Below, piece by piece: positions 13,196 through 20,879 of a stretch of 64,000 nucleotides of DNA (its first letter is position 1; the number at the start of each line of letters is the position of its first letter). The translations under genes and the position numbers were made by a program. This DNA comes from Carya illinoinensis (lineage: Eukaryota > Streptophyta > Magnoliopsida > Fagales > Juglandaceae): assembly GCF_018687715.1 (NCBI RefSeq), contig NC_056765.1:28676254-28740253 (forward strand), written 5' to 3'. The notes below the pieces were generated by a model, which saw only the letters and a list, made by a program, of their open reading frames with translations, did no database searches and was not told where the DNA came from.

Positions 13196-15880
13196 GAACT
13201 ATAATACCAAAAGGAGCATCAAGACTGCGAAGCAACTGAACAATAGACTTGGCATCTAAACGTCGTCGAATTCTTTTCCCAACTAGTACTTGCAAGTGTG
13301 GAGAGTCAAATACCTGTAGCATTAAAATAATAATGACAATAATAATACTAATCAGAGAAGTATACTAAAGCAGTATTATTGAACCAGACAAAGCAACAAA
13401 TAATAAAAATCAAAACATATAAACCATCTAAGCATGACAAGTTGAATCTCGTTCTTATCATGGCAAACCATGATCGATAAGTGCAGAGCACATGCCAATG
13501 AAAGCAAGAGAAATTATAACGATGAAAGGCATTACTAACCTGCATCTTGTTAGAAATATGTTGTCTTTCCATAACCAATAAAAATCTCATTAAAGAGAGA
13601 ATGACCTCATTACACAAGTATAGACAGCAAGAGCTGAAGAAAGTCCAATAAAAAGTACAAGAGGTGATTCCAAAAGCTTTCATCCAATTATCTGTTTTTT
13701 TTTTAACATATTAATTTTGGTCTGGCCCATGCGGGTCTCAATCCTGTGACCTTTGCGTTATTAGCACTACGCTCTAACCAACTGAGCTAATAGGCCAGTT
13801 GCTTTCATCCAATTATCTCAAAATGGATTAGAAATTAAGACTTAAACCACATTCTGGTTGAACTCAATACCATTAAAATTTCAATAATTTCTCTATTGCC
13901 GCAAAGTCCATGTGATGCTAGGTAGTATTTTACACAAGATGTTATTACCAAAAAAAACACCCTTTTAAGCATGCAAGGATCTCCATAAAATAAAAACCAC
14001 TCCGTTAAGAGGTCATGACAAACACACTCCACTTGAGAGAGAGAGAGAAGCAATACTAAGAAGATATAAAAATAAAAATGAAAGACAAAAATTAGAATAA
14101 GTAGTCTGTATTCATTACATAATATCCTTTAAAACCAATCAGATGTTTTGTATCAACTAAGTTTTTTTTTTTTGATCGGTAGATGTTTTGTATCAACTAA
14201 GTAAAGAAAAATCCCACAACTGACTCCCTATCGGAGCTGTAAACAAGCCAGGTTAAGCCAAGTAGTAGGCTGCTCAAGCCCAGGTCATTTATCTTATAAC
14301 TGATTGTGAGCTAGCTTTCTAAACTGACCTTGAGTAGCATGACTATTTAGATTAAACAAATCAATCAATCAAAACAGTAATTTCCCCAAGATTGGCTAGC
14401 TTACAAGCTAAGTCATCACTACCATTAAAGAGCCTCACCAAGCAGGGGTAAGCAGTTCTGTTAAAACATTCTTTGATCCATAGTTCTCTTAAGACAGGTG
14501 TCCCACTTCTTTACAACTTCAATCCAAGGAAGCCCAGCATAAAAATTGTAAGAGAATCCACATTATAATCGACATCCACATAAAATATTTTCCTTTTCTT
14601 CTTCTATTCATCCATAAGAAATCTACTTCACAAGCACAAAGGTCACATGCAACCTCAAGGTAAGTCCAAAATAATAATAAGAGAAGAGAAACAGCTAGGT
14701 CTCACAGACTCAAAACGCAATCCCAAGAATGAAACTTCATTTTAATCAGTATAATTTAAGGTCTAACAGTTCTTTCTCACAAAATTCAAAAACCAAATCA
14801 CGCTGTACAGGAAGAAGCCCTGGCTACTGTGCGGCAGGGGGGCAAGTGTTCTTTGGAATGACTGGGCGAAAAGGGCGCATAGGCAGTAGATTTTGTTGAA
14901 AGTGAAAGTCGCAAAAAAATGGCGGAATGCTCTCAAAAGCAACTTACTTGAGTGAGACAGAGGAGAGTAGAATTTCGTGTGTAGGGGTGAAATCCGGAGA
15001 TCTATGAAGCAACCCCAAAAGAAGGGTCCACAACATGATCTGAATCTCCCATCCCTTTCTCTAAAACAAGTATGATTAACCCTTGGAACCGTAAGACCCA
15101 AATAACTTACTAAAAAGAAAAGAACAAGAAACTGCCAATGAGTAAGTTACATGCATCCAATTCCTTTTTTCGTCAACGTCCGTCTTCAGACCACATAATC
15201 CAAACGTCCCAATTTTCACAAAATCCTGAACTCTCCTGATGCACCATAACATTGTGTGGTCTACCTAATGCCCTTGCAGAGTCCAAGCATACATTGTCAA
15301 ATAAGGACTCCATCCATGGTCAACATCTCACTATGCTTAATATCATATACATCCATCATCTTGAAATATATTTTTTTTTACTTATAAAAAAAATTCATCA
15401 TACGAAAAAAGTAAATAAAAAATGAAAATTGAAGCCAACCCAATTACTTGCCTGAGCAGAAGAACCGGACTCAGCGGTTCTCAAAAGCGCCAATGCGCCA
15501 TGAGTATCCGGGTCGATGCCGAGAACCCAATCCGAACCCGCATTGGTCCCATTGTCCTCGAGAGGGGCGGAATTATCAGGGAAAGGGCAGGTGAGGGAAT
15601 CCAACCAGTTCTCCTTGAGTTGAGCAGCCGAAGCCTCAACAACCCTGCTCGCAACACCGTTACTGGAAAGAGCGGCTTTTGTTTTTGTTGGAGTAAGAAT
15701 TCGAGGTTGGGTTAGAAGGTTTTGGGTTGGTTCTGAATTTAATGGAGTTAGAGAAGAAGTACAGAAGAAGGCTCGGAGTTTGAAAGAGTAGGTGAAGGTT
15801 GGATTGAGCTTAGAGGAGAGCGAGTTCATGAAATAGGTGTTGCTTAGTTGCTTCTGTGGACTAATTTGGAGGGCTTCCAT
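1418..15880 (-). CDS. MOC1: MOC1, plastid Holliday-junction resolvase (five exons, 3' end beyond window)
   Basis: Exons on the minus strand are 15880-15452, 13313-13208, 12486-12434, 4204-4073 and 1490-1418. They join in frame (429, 106, 53, 132 and 73 bp) into 264 codons plus one base. The protein has an N-terminal Ser/Thr-rich plastid transit-like stretch, then a RuvC-like fold. GIDPD gives D123, YIEQ gives E185 and KKDHG gives D263, matching the acidic active-site residues of this family. MOC1 resolves four-way junctions during segregation of chloroplast DNA nucleoids. The start is the first ATG of the open frame; M18 is an alternative. Intron 1 has a GC donor (CAG/GCAAGT); the other visible junctions are GT-AG. 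The expected last exon, which should begin after DHG, was not found between 1 and 1417, so it probably lies off the left edge. Introns 3 and 4 are swollen by retroelements, but the exons look intact. Confidence 0.88.
1992..3366 (-). mobile_element. 5'-truncated LINE (ORF2 C-terminus) in MOC1 intron 4
   Basis: The minus strand encodes the end of a LINE ORF2 with frameshifts: a [17 protein letters not shown] start near 3330, the [13 protein letters not shown] segment and the zf-RVT cysteine/histidine cluster (WCFMCK...HLLLHC). The element ends in TACTTATC plus polyA, seen as a T-run at 1991-2005. A 13-bp direct repeat with one mismatch flanks it (1979-1991 and 3367-3379), as expected from target-primed reverse transcription. 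It is truncated within the region after the RT domain, so it is dead. Confidence 0.8.
3744..3763 (-). mobile_element. Micro-retroinsertion, 20 bp, exact 15-bp duplication
   Basis: TCT, a T-run and AATAAAT sit between two identical 15-bp copies at 3729-3743 and 3764-3778. The body is essentially only a tail. It lies in MOC1 intron 4. Confidence 0.7.
4021..4040 (-). mobile_element. Micro-retroinsertion, 20 bp, next to a MOC1 splice donor
   Basis: Twelve T then GATAAGTA (minus strand TACTTATC plus A12) lies between two identical 16-bp copies at 4005-4020 and 4041-4056. The tail matches the 3' end of the LINE at 1992-3366. The duplicated copy ends 16 bp from the exon 4 donor at 4072, so the insertion sits just inside intron 4. 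Confidence 0.85.
4683..8321 (-). CDS. LINE ORF2: endonuclease, reverse transcriptase, zf-RVT
   Basis: This 1212-residue protein nicks target DNA and copies the element RNA at the nick. An apurinic-type endonuclease occupies about residues 1-230: SWNVRGLN at 7-14, QETK with E38, GGDFN with D143 and SDHW with D223 and H224. The reverse transcriptase covers about 450-750, with KLDMEKAYD at 578-586, [11 protein letters not shown] at 635-645 and FADD at 688-691 (catalytic D690 and D691). A zf-RVT domain follows near 1090-1140 (DNLRKRR, WCCMCK, HLLLHC), then a tail rich in W and R. All key residues are present and no frame break is seen. The start ATG overlaps the ORF1 stop, which implies translation by reinitiation or termination coupling. 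It is a transposon gene and not a host gene. Confidence 0.93.
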   Translation of the reverse strand: MKPKIVSWNVRGLNEGDKRLRIRNMIREWKADIVCLQETKLKGMDREIVRSLWSGVHVDWAYLASNGASGGIVVLWDRRVVERVEEFVGNYTVACSFLSIADNYRWAFAGVYGANSDSERNLLWDELAGIHSVWDLPWCIGGDFNVVRFPSEGSGSRRLRPAMEAFSECIFDLNLVDLPIAGGIATWSNNQSWSRLDRFLISPEWESHFPEVWQKRLARIGSDHWPIMLDCGGIRKGRRPFKFENMWLKSEGFVDRVKQWWSSYQFQGTPSYIFAAKLKALKKDLQTWNLESFGNVGESKKAKLAELQALERLQEVQHLTQAEKDRKVELGAEIERLILLEEVSWRQKSRAIWLREGDRCTGFFHRIANSHRRNNNIEMLKVDGMECRDEQEIHNHVAGYYENLLKEQAGWRPPLNGLDFNTIGLSDASHLERDFEEREIYEVVRKMAKDKAPGPDGFSMGFFQDCWGVIKEELMKVFQEFFRVGRFEKSLNATFLALIPKKVGATEIKDFRPISLVSGVYKIISKVLANRLSEVMGKIVTQPQNAFVKGRQILDAVLIANECLDSRLNARKAGIMCKLDMEKAYDHVNWEFLLHLLRRCGFGERWRAWIRWCISSAKFSVLLNGTSVGFFQSSRGLRQGDPLSPLLFVMVMEALSRMISALVVNGVIAGFPIGTPSRGIIDISHLLFADDTLIMCEAEHRQVQALKAVLFCFEAVSGLKVNLDKSELVPIGSVPNTRLLARTLGCKVASLPMTYLGLPLGSGSRATSIWDMVFEKIERRLAGWKRMYLSKGGRITLIKSTLSNLPTYFLSLFPIPASVAVRIEKLQRDFLWGGLGDEFKFHLVKWKQVCKSIQGGGLGVRNLRVFNRALLGKWLWRYPREPDALWKMVIEKKYGGLWGEWSTREVRGAYGVGLWKNIRRGWEVFNRFVKFQVGTGSRIKFWSDVWCDCRALKDAYPSLFQLASAKNISVADAMEVMEGRIVWNIHFGRALQDWEMSSIADFYSYIYSINLDSQQEDVMWWKPTRKGIFSVKSFYKVLTPEPTSLFPWRKIWRHKAPPKASFFVWTAVLGKILTTDNLRKRRIIIADWCCMCKSGGESVDHLLLHCGVARTLWNEVFARSALTWVMPRTVEAALASWPSIRGRRPIKAMWRMIPICIVWSLWRERNERTFEDQERSIEELKLLFFRTLCSWAIAVDFNGMALRDFLASNAPT
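8318..9955 (-). CDS. LINE ORF1, RNA-binding/chaperone-type protein
   Basis: This 545-residue protein precedes ORF2 and should coat the element RNA. The N-terminal 120 residues form a compact, basic, Trp-rich block ([29 protein letters not shown]) that I know only from plant LINEs. A heptad-like, probably coiled-coil segment lies at about 196-228. The middle is low-complexity, with GPGPGPG runs and many Pro and Ser. The C-terminus is basic ([17 protein letters not shown]). I see neither a CCHC knuckle nor an RRM. The first ATG of the frame is used, a few tens of bases from the probable 5' end of the element. Confidence 0.8.
   Translation of the reverse strand: MSQIRELVVESKRITIASEGVNFRVTERGWKEKYEVVVCRNTILWLVRVLEECLRGGRKEMYSVVREGYRSFIAQRCANHRGRYLSMAEYGREGRTSLLCFPEGYGGWGWKSLKEMVEEMTHKKVPAVKGDGNQLYRRAWKPHTVTYAEALTAAKQVNGVQKTEAVQQGGVSRASKTVQRSVFGRPKVGQETWVSSRRLLELQGQVRRMQRELEDLRAYVGMKKEIKGKELMLGEESQGAGTWGSDLNGDGHGPGPGPGTAHVAVLEESGPSKFLNGCGPGPGPSQPIPILSPAGPDPSFPNRLPRPADPSIFTETPSRVLCTQSSQMSPASPQKLPTGTGGHSGKVTATTDVPSPTPVQPLSTPMSEGNFFSLCNGQKTPISSRINGEDGLEPIIQPGSDSEFEAEEGDGPDECRYSVEGDYVLPNEEKQMGLDDIDLDGVSHEILLSRLEEPTPLNFCLPSQPIVTDWVYHKVKEIQKIVGLECDGYEEQFMALFTAIEAGHKQKDKGKSKKHRELQRLTWSMNMEGSASRGRLKGKGQNVSP
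10081..10101 (-). mobile_element. Probable micro-retroinsertion
   Basis: TAATTTTTTATAAGTAAAACT separates two 11-bp copies with one mismatch (10070-10080 and 10102-10112). The short T-run followed by ATAAGTA resembles the LINE tail in minus orientation. The duplication is short and AT-rich, so chance is possible. Confidence 0.4.
10138..12141 (+). mobile_element. Old LINE ORF2 fragment (plus), split by a UBP pseudogene insertion
   Basis: Positions 10138-10205 encode a [23 protein letters not shown] stretch and 11470-11960 continue the same ORF2 region ([15 protein letters not shown], then [10 protein letters not shown] and LTTDNLRKF). The 3' UTR with GTATACTTC-GTGTACTTGG ends near 12140. The two halves are separated by about 1.25 kb of unrelated DNA flanked by similar T-rich 12-14 bp repeats (about 10197-10210 and 11455-11469). 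The zf-RVT cysteine segment is missing between 11898 and 11899. The frame is broken in several places. Confidence 0.65.
10672..11325 (+). pseudogene. UBP18/19-like ubiquitin-specific protease pseudogene (intronless)
   Basis: Translating with frameshifts gives a MYND zinc-finger start ([12 protein letters not shown], then [13 protein letters not shown] and GHKTNCK), then KKILF.YDEF. The Cys box follows as [12 protein letters not shown], then [31 protein letters not shown]. After an internal deletion come [19 protein letters not shown] and LNKRVAFPD. This is the order of MYND-type plant ubiquitin proteases UBP18/19. The catalytic Cys motif survives, but the His-box region is absent and there are stops (after AAY) and several frameshifts. 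No introns interrupt the homology, so it is probably retro-derived or carried by a transposon. It lies in MOC1 intron 3, antisense to it. Confidence 0.75.
12142..12225 (+). mobile_element. Displaced zf-RVT segment of a LINE
   Basis: Directly after the 3' end of the preceding LINE fragment, the sequence encodes [18 protein letters not shown] and HCEVARG. That is exactly the segment missing at 11898. Both places share the octamer TATTGGTG. Either a second truncated copy landed here or the element was rearranged during insertion. Confidence 0.55.
12637..12664. repeat. (GA)n microsatellite
   Basis: About 14 GA units in MOC1 intron 2. Confidence 0.95.
13159..13191. repeat. (GA)n microsatellite preceded by G-runs
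   Basis: About 16 GA units preceded by G7-G8 runs. On the minus strand it lies about 17 bp past the exon 2 donor of MOC1, giving that intron a pyrimidine-rich start. Confidence 0.95.
13694..13800 (-). mobile_element. tRNA-Ile-derived retroposon with polyA and exact 18-bp target duplication
   Basis: On the minus strand the insert reads: 4-nt leader, complete tRNA-like body, short trailer (GACCAAAATTAATATGTT), polyA. Two identical 18-bp copies flank it (13676-13693 and 13801-13818). The structure is that of a tRNA transcript mobilised by a LINE, or a minimal SINE. It lies in MOC1 intron 1. Confidence 0.9.
13723..13796 (-). pseudogene. tRNA-Ile(AAU) retropseudogene
   Basis: The 74-nt body starts GGCCTATTAGCTCAGTTGG, has anticodon loop CTAATAA (anticodon AAU) and ends ATGGGCCA, so it aligns along its whole length to plant tRNA-Ile. 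The T loop reads GGATTGAGA where GGTTCGAGA is expected, which damages the B box, and the stem below it has a mismatch. Together with the polyA tail and target duplication this makes it a retropseudogene and not a working gene. Confidence 0.85.
14161..14180 (-). mobile_element. Micro-retroinsertion, 20 bp, exact duplication of at least 20 bp
   Basis: G, a T-run and GATCGGT (minus strand ACCGATC plus polyA) lie between identical copies at 14141-14160 and 14181-14200; the identity extends two further bases. It is a tail variant of the same class, in MOC1 intron 1. Confidence 0.8.
14203..15390. other. MOC1 intron 1, remaining sequence
   Basis: No additional gene recognised. A minus-strand open frame at 15101-14763 (112 codons) has no family resemblance and lies within the intron, so I regard it as chance. 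A TTACTTATA plus A-run at 15379-15393 resembles a plus-strand LINE tail, but I found no clear duplication. Confidence 0.5.
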
Positions 15881-16025
15881 TCCATCAAAACAGCATGCTT
15901 CTCCACAGTTGAAAATTTTAAAAAAATATATATATTTTTTGCACCAGTCCGAGGAAGGAGTCGAGACTCGAGTATTATCTTACAGTACAGTCCCCTCCTG
16001 GCCTCCCGGACGCCTTTGCAATCCT

Positions 16026-16041
16026 ACACGTGCGCACGTGT
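16026..16041. promoter_or_regulatory. Palindromic double G-box between MOC1 and the FRS gene
   Basis: ACACGTGCGCACGTGT is a perfect 16-bp palindrome with two CACGTG cores two bases apart. It lies 146 bp upstream of the MOC1 ATG and about 0.93 kb upstream of the FRS ATG. CACGTG is the binding core of plant bZIP (HY5, ABF) and bHLH (PIF, MYC) factors. A regulatory role is inferred from position. Confidence 0.6.
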
Positions 16042-16680
16042 GTATGAAGTAATTTTCTAAATTAACCCCAGTCGATCGCTGTGCCCAAGGCCCCAAACTC
16101 GGAACGAATTTGATTCTTGCAATTTTTCCGGTTTTTCCCTCTCAAGCTCTCAGCCCAACAATCGGCGACCTCCTCCACTGCCCATCGCCGGCCTCCTCTT
16201 CCACCAGATTCTTCTCCACCGCAGTGTGGTTCTCCTCCACAGGTTGTTCTCGGTGCTTGTATTACGACGTTGTTCCGACTTTTGGGTGCTTCTTTTTTTT
16301 TTTTTTTTTCTTTTTTAATCATTCTGGTGCATGCATTTTACTTTGATTAAAATCCTCACAAAACCAAGGAACATATTCATCAATAGTTACGGGCCATACA
16401 TCCAAGCAATAGCTGCATTAACAAACAAACAAGAAAAATTCTATTTTTTCATGTTTCTATGCGAAACAAACAACCAAAAAGCAAACAGCGGTCCTTTTCC
16501 ATCGGAAAATTACAACCACTATGTGAAATCTGTTTTATGAACATAGAACTTCATTCCAATAAATTTCCACTGTCATGTGATTTTTGATTTGCACGATATC
16601 TTTTGTTGAGGAAAAAAACTGGAGAAAAAAGAGTGAGCTGGTCTCCCAATTTTCAATGAGTTAAACCTTTCAGAAAAAGA

Positions 16681-16690
16681 TATAAAAAGG
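16681..16690 (+). promoter_or_regulatory. Candidate TATA box of the FRS gene
   Basis: TATAAAAAGG lies 285 bp before the FRS start codon in a plausible 5'-UTR context. It is followed at once by a 36-bp tandem duplication. Confidence 0.35.
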
Positions 16691-16700
16691 CAAATCCAAA

Positions 16701-16772
16701 TCCAATTTTATACACTAAAAATCAGCTTGTAGTATCAATTTTATACACTGAAAATATGCTTGTAGCATCAAT
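16701..16772. repeat. Tandem duplication of about 36 bp in the FRS 5' region
   Basis: Two adjacent copies share CAATTTTATACACT, AAAAT and GCTTGTAG with a few differences. They lie just after the candidate TATA box, probably in the 5' UTR. Confidence 0.7.
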
Positions 16773-16974
16773 TCCCCTGCTTGTGCTTTGTGATGTTAGA
16801 ATAAGCAAGTGTTTGTTTGGAACAATGTTGTGTTTAGTACCAAACTTTTGTACTTATTTAATTTTTTTTAATTTCATGTTGTGGTTAAATATTTCAAGAT
16901 TGTTCTTGATGGAGAAAGGAGAAGAAAACACATCTACTAGGCGATCGCTGTTCTTTTCTTAAAGTAGTACTTAT

Positions 16975-19182
16975 ATGAATACCCCAAATTTGAGAGATGA
17001 TGAGGAAGTAACTGATGATCATGAGGTTTTAGAACCAACACCGGGAAATGATGATGATGATGGGATTGTAGAGCCAACGCTTGGGAATGAGGATCATGGG
17101 GTTTTAGAGCCAACGCTTAAGAATGTTGATGATGGGATTTCAGAACCAACATCGGGGATGTTTTTTAAAACTGAGCAAGAACTCATTGACTACTATAAGC
17201 AATATGGGAAACAGACTGGATTTAAAATAATGACCCAAAGAAGTAGAAGAGAAAAGGATGGGAGTGTTAGATATGTAACAATAGGTTGTGCTCATGGTGG
17301 TAAGGCGAGGAACCGTATTACCAACCTTTCTAAACCACGCCCAACGACGAAGACCAATTGTAAGGCGAAGATTAATGCAATCTTTGTTGATGGTGTCTTA
17401 TGCATAACTACTGTTCAAAATGCACACAACCATGGTCTAAGTCCACGAAAGGCAAAAAATTTTAGATGCAATCAAGCTATTGATGAGAACGTAAAGAGGC
17501 AGTTAGATATTAACGACAAGGCAGGCATGGGTATGGCCAAAAATTTTAACACATTGGCTGTCGAAGCTGGTGGATTTGAGAGACTTCCATTTATTGAGAA
17601 AAATGCATGGAATTATATTGACAAGGCTCGACACCTTAGACTTGGAAAAGGAGGTGCTGATGCACTTTGTGGTTATTTTGAGAGAATGCAATATAAGAAT
17701 AATGGGTTTTACTCATTGATGGATTTTGATGATGATGGACGATTACAAAATGTCTTTTGGGCCGATGCACGTAGTAGAGCAGCGTATGAGTATTTTGGGG
17801 ATGTTGTGACGTTTGATACAACATACCTAACGAACAGATATGGCATGCCATTCGCATTGTTTGTTGGTGTTAACCACCATGGACAATCAATACTGTTGGG
17901 AGCAGGTTTGATATCAAGTAAAAATATTAGAACTTTTGTTTGGTTGTTTGAGACTTGGTTGAAATGTATGGATGGGAGAGCGCCAAAAGCTATCATAAGT
18001 GATCAAGACAAGACCATAAAAAATGCTATTGCAATAGTCTTTCCCAACACCCGGCACAAATACTGTTTGTGGCACATAATGCGAAAACTGTCAAAGAAGT
18101 TGGGCTTACATGCTGAATTTAAGTGTGGTTTGAAGAGTGCATTGCAAAAATGTGTTTATGATTCTCAGACTTCTGGCGAGTTTGAGAAGTCTTGGGAGGT
18201 GTTTCTTAACACTTACAATTTGCACAAGAATACATGGCTTCAAAGTCTCTATAGTGAGCGAATGTATTGGGTTCCTGTATACCTGAAAGATACATTCTGG
18301 GCTGGGATGAGCACAACTCAGAGGAGTGAGGGCATGAACGTCTTTTTTGATGGATTTGTACATTCAGATACTACGTTAAAAGAATTCATTGATCAATTTG
18401 ACAATGCACTGAGGAAGAAAGTAGAGAATGAGATGGCAGCGGAGTTTCACTCATTTAATGCCACAGTCCCATGTATATCTCATTTACCCGTGGAAAAGAA
18501 ATTTCAAGAAGTGTACACGAATTCTAAGTTTAAGGAAGTGCAGGCAGAAGTAATGGGAATTATCTATTCTCATTGCGTTCTCATAAAAACGGAAGGGGTG
18601 ATTACAACATATCAAGTTAATGATCAAAGGCAAGTTGAAGATTGCATCAAACGATCAACTTTGCTGGCATACTTTAATGAAGATGAGTGCGAAGCGAAAT
18701 GCATGTGTGGACTATTTGAGATGAGAGGAATTATATGTAGGCACATTCTTGCAATTTTCGTCGCAAGGGATGTTCGAGTGTTGCCAGAAAAGTACATTAT
18801 GGACAGATGGAGGAAGGACATTAAACGTAGATATGCTCTCATTCGAAGCAGTTACGATGACTTGAGTGGTAAACCAGCTGCTAGTAGGTACTCTAGTTTG
18901 ATAAAAATATGTTACGAAGTAGCCACAAATGCAGCAGAAAGCGAAGATAAAACCCTAGACATGACACGGAAGTTACAGGCAGTGAATTTGATTTTCACTA
19001 AATCAAAATCTCAGGCCACAATTGCAAATACACAACAAAGCGTTATTTCTCAGGTAAATATAGTTACCATTCTGTTTTGATTCTATGCTGAACAAGTAAT
19101 GAGAAGATTTGCATGATTTTTACATAATGTTTGAAACTACTTTCAGGTGGACTACCAATATCATGGCCCTCTCAAGGATTGA
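16975..19182 (+). CDS. FAR1-RELATED SEQUENCE (FRS5-like) protein
   Basis: The main exon runs 16975-19053 (693 codons). A GT donor (CAG/GTAAAT) and an acceptor at 19146 add a small exon 19147-19182 ending VDYQYHGPLKD, for 704 residues; without splicing the frame ends at 19080. Domains in order: four acidic EPTxGN-type repeats at about 18-61, a FAR1 DNA-binding domain with Cys/His residues at about 63-155, a MULE transposase-derived domain at about 275-370 with D281 (FDTTY) and D343 (ISDQDK), and a SWIM zinc finger (C576, C578, C588, H590). FRS proteins are transcription factors domesticated from Mutator-like transposases and act in the nucleus in light and development responses. The open frame and single small intron fit a host FRS gene. 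I see no flanking TIRs, but an active MULE cannot be wholly excluded. A short upstream ORF begins at 16909. Confidence 0.85.
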
Positions 19183-19773
19183 TGAGAAGAAGTTGTAGAC
19201 TGCTGCAATTTGGCTATTTTAAGAGGTGAGAAGACGTTTTAGACTTCCCTTCTATTTTATGGTTAATGAATTTTTAAGAGGTGAGAAGATTGTTGCTTTA
19301 TTCTTTTTCAGCTTAGAATAAGTACTCGGCTACTCATTTTTTATACAGGTTTCAGTATATCAAAACCAATTACAAGGCTGCAGTTTACATAGTTTTGAGA
19401 AGAAAGTTTTAGTTATTGCAACAAAGGATTCATCTGTCTTGGCACTTCATAGGGATACCTGAACTCTATTTTGGAATAACTCTATTTTTGCATGGTGGAT
19501 TTGTATCTCTATTCAGGCGGTTGTACAAGTATAGTTCACGTTGTAAAGAAGGCATTTTCGATGTATTGTTGATGGCATTGGATATTTTAACTATTTTATG
19601 ATATTCTAAGTATTGAAAGCAAGTCCAAATCCAAAGTGTCTGACAAAATGACAACACTTTATAATATATTTTAAATATCACAGGTTACAAAGAGTTTCAT
19701 ACACAACTGCTAGATAATGAATATTACAATATCATAGGTTACAAAGAGTTTCATTTGTACATGAAGTTCATCC

Positions 19774-19871
19774 CGATCATTTTGAATGTTCTCCTCCCTT
19801 TTTTGAATCTCTTCTCTTTCACATTAGACTTCTTCCTCCCTCTCCTACGTTGATATCTGCCCATAAAAAGT
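19774..19871 (-). CDS. Possible terminal exon, very basic C-terminus (unidentified)
   Basis: After a good acceptor (TTTTTATGGGCAG) the minus strand reads YQRRRGRKKSNVKEKRFKK and then GRRTFKMIGMNFMYK before a stop. The strongly basic tail is not typical of random AT-rich DNA. I cannot name the family or connect it with certainty to the exons at 20537-20879. It could be a gene fragment. Confidence 0.3.
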
Positions 19872-20536
19872 AATTGCAGTATGACCTTTCCTCCAACAAA
19901 CAACGTGTACAAATCATTGTAGAAAATTACAATTAATACAACAATGTCTAAAAATAAGAATACTAAAATAAGAGTACTAAACTGTGCTTCCCTCAGTTTG
20001 TTTGCATTTTCCCTTTATTCAAAACAAAATAGTAAATATATTCTGCGACTTCATCAGGACAATTTCTAACAAGATCTCCTAAATAAAGTCAGAAGGGCCA
20101 GTATTTTTAACAATTCTGCCTTACACTAGCTGATAGCAGTCTATACAAAACTTGTTAGCTCAAATTAGAAATAATGCAAAGATAACACTGCGCACGATAT
20201 AGTGAGTCCTCAATCTCATCTCAAGCAACCCCAGTAGATTGATATTGACAATAATCACAATAATCTGCCTTTCAAAGGGATGGATACTTGCCCTAACAAC
20301 TTCTACAAGCATTGGCTTACTCTAAGAAAAAATGATTTACTGGCCCCTGTTTTTATTAGTCAAAATTCAGGCTTCCAGTGCAGTGCTTTCAAAAAGGAGT
20401 GGCAAAAACTAGCACTTTACACTCCAATTCGAAAAATAATCGCAAAATAAACCAATAGCAACGACCAAAAACTTTTTGCTTGAGAGGCTAAAGATCAATG
20501 AGAGGATCTCTGCATCATGAGCACCCTGCCAGAATT

Positions 20537-20879
20537 TCAAGTAGGCTTTCCAATCTTCTCATAATACTGCAACTCAAACATATATTGGCCAAGTATTGGG
20601 TTAGCATCAGATTAAATACATATATAATCTAAACATCAGAGGGATAACGATATTTTCTGCAAATGTTGGCACCTTTGTAGTTAGTAACCATTTAAACAAG
20701 AGACCCTTTATGCAGCAATTTTACCTTGATGAGAAACTTGCCATCTGAACTAATTGCCAAAGACTGAAATTCTTGAGTGCCAATACACGCCTCCACAGAA
20801 TCACATTTGAAAATTCCGGCGATTTGTTCTTCCTTGAGGAGATGTAAAGTGACAATCAGAAAACTATAAGGTTCAGATA
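20537..20879 (-). CDS. Two exon-like segments of an unidentified gene
   Basis: Segment 20879-20725 follows an acceptor (TTGTACAG) and is open for 51 codons after two leading bases (SEPYSFLIVTLHLLKEE, FKCDSVEACIGTQEF, LAISSDGKFLIK), ending at AAG/GTAAAA. The next segment, 20566-20537, follows TTGCAG and reads YYEKIGKPT then stop; the phases agree. The SSDGKFL stretch is reminiscent of WD-repeat blades, but one motif is not enough to assign a family. No upstream exons were recognised between 20.9 and 22.9 kb, so it may be a fragment. Confidence 0.35.

Noticed and set aside
13723..13796. Functional tRNA-Ile gene
   Set aside because: T-loop mutations, polyA tail, target duplications and position inside an intron point to a retropseudogene.
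14763..15101. 112-codon minus-strand frame in MOC1 intron 1
   Set aside because: No similarity, no codon-level signal that I can see, and it lies between two securely placed exons.
15359..15400. Plus-strand micro-retroinsertion (TTACTTATA plus A-run)
   Set aside because: Tail sequence fits, but I could not find a clear flanking duplication.
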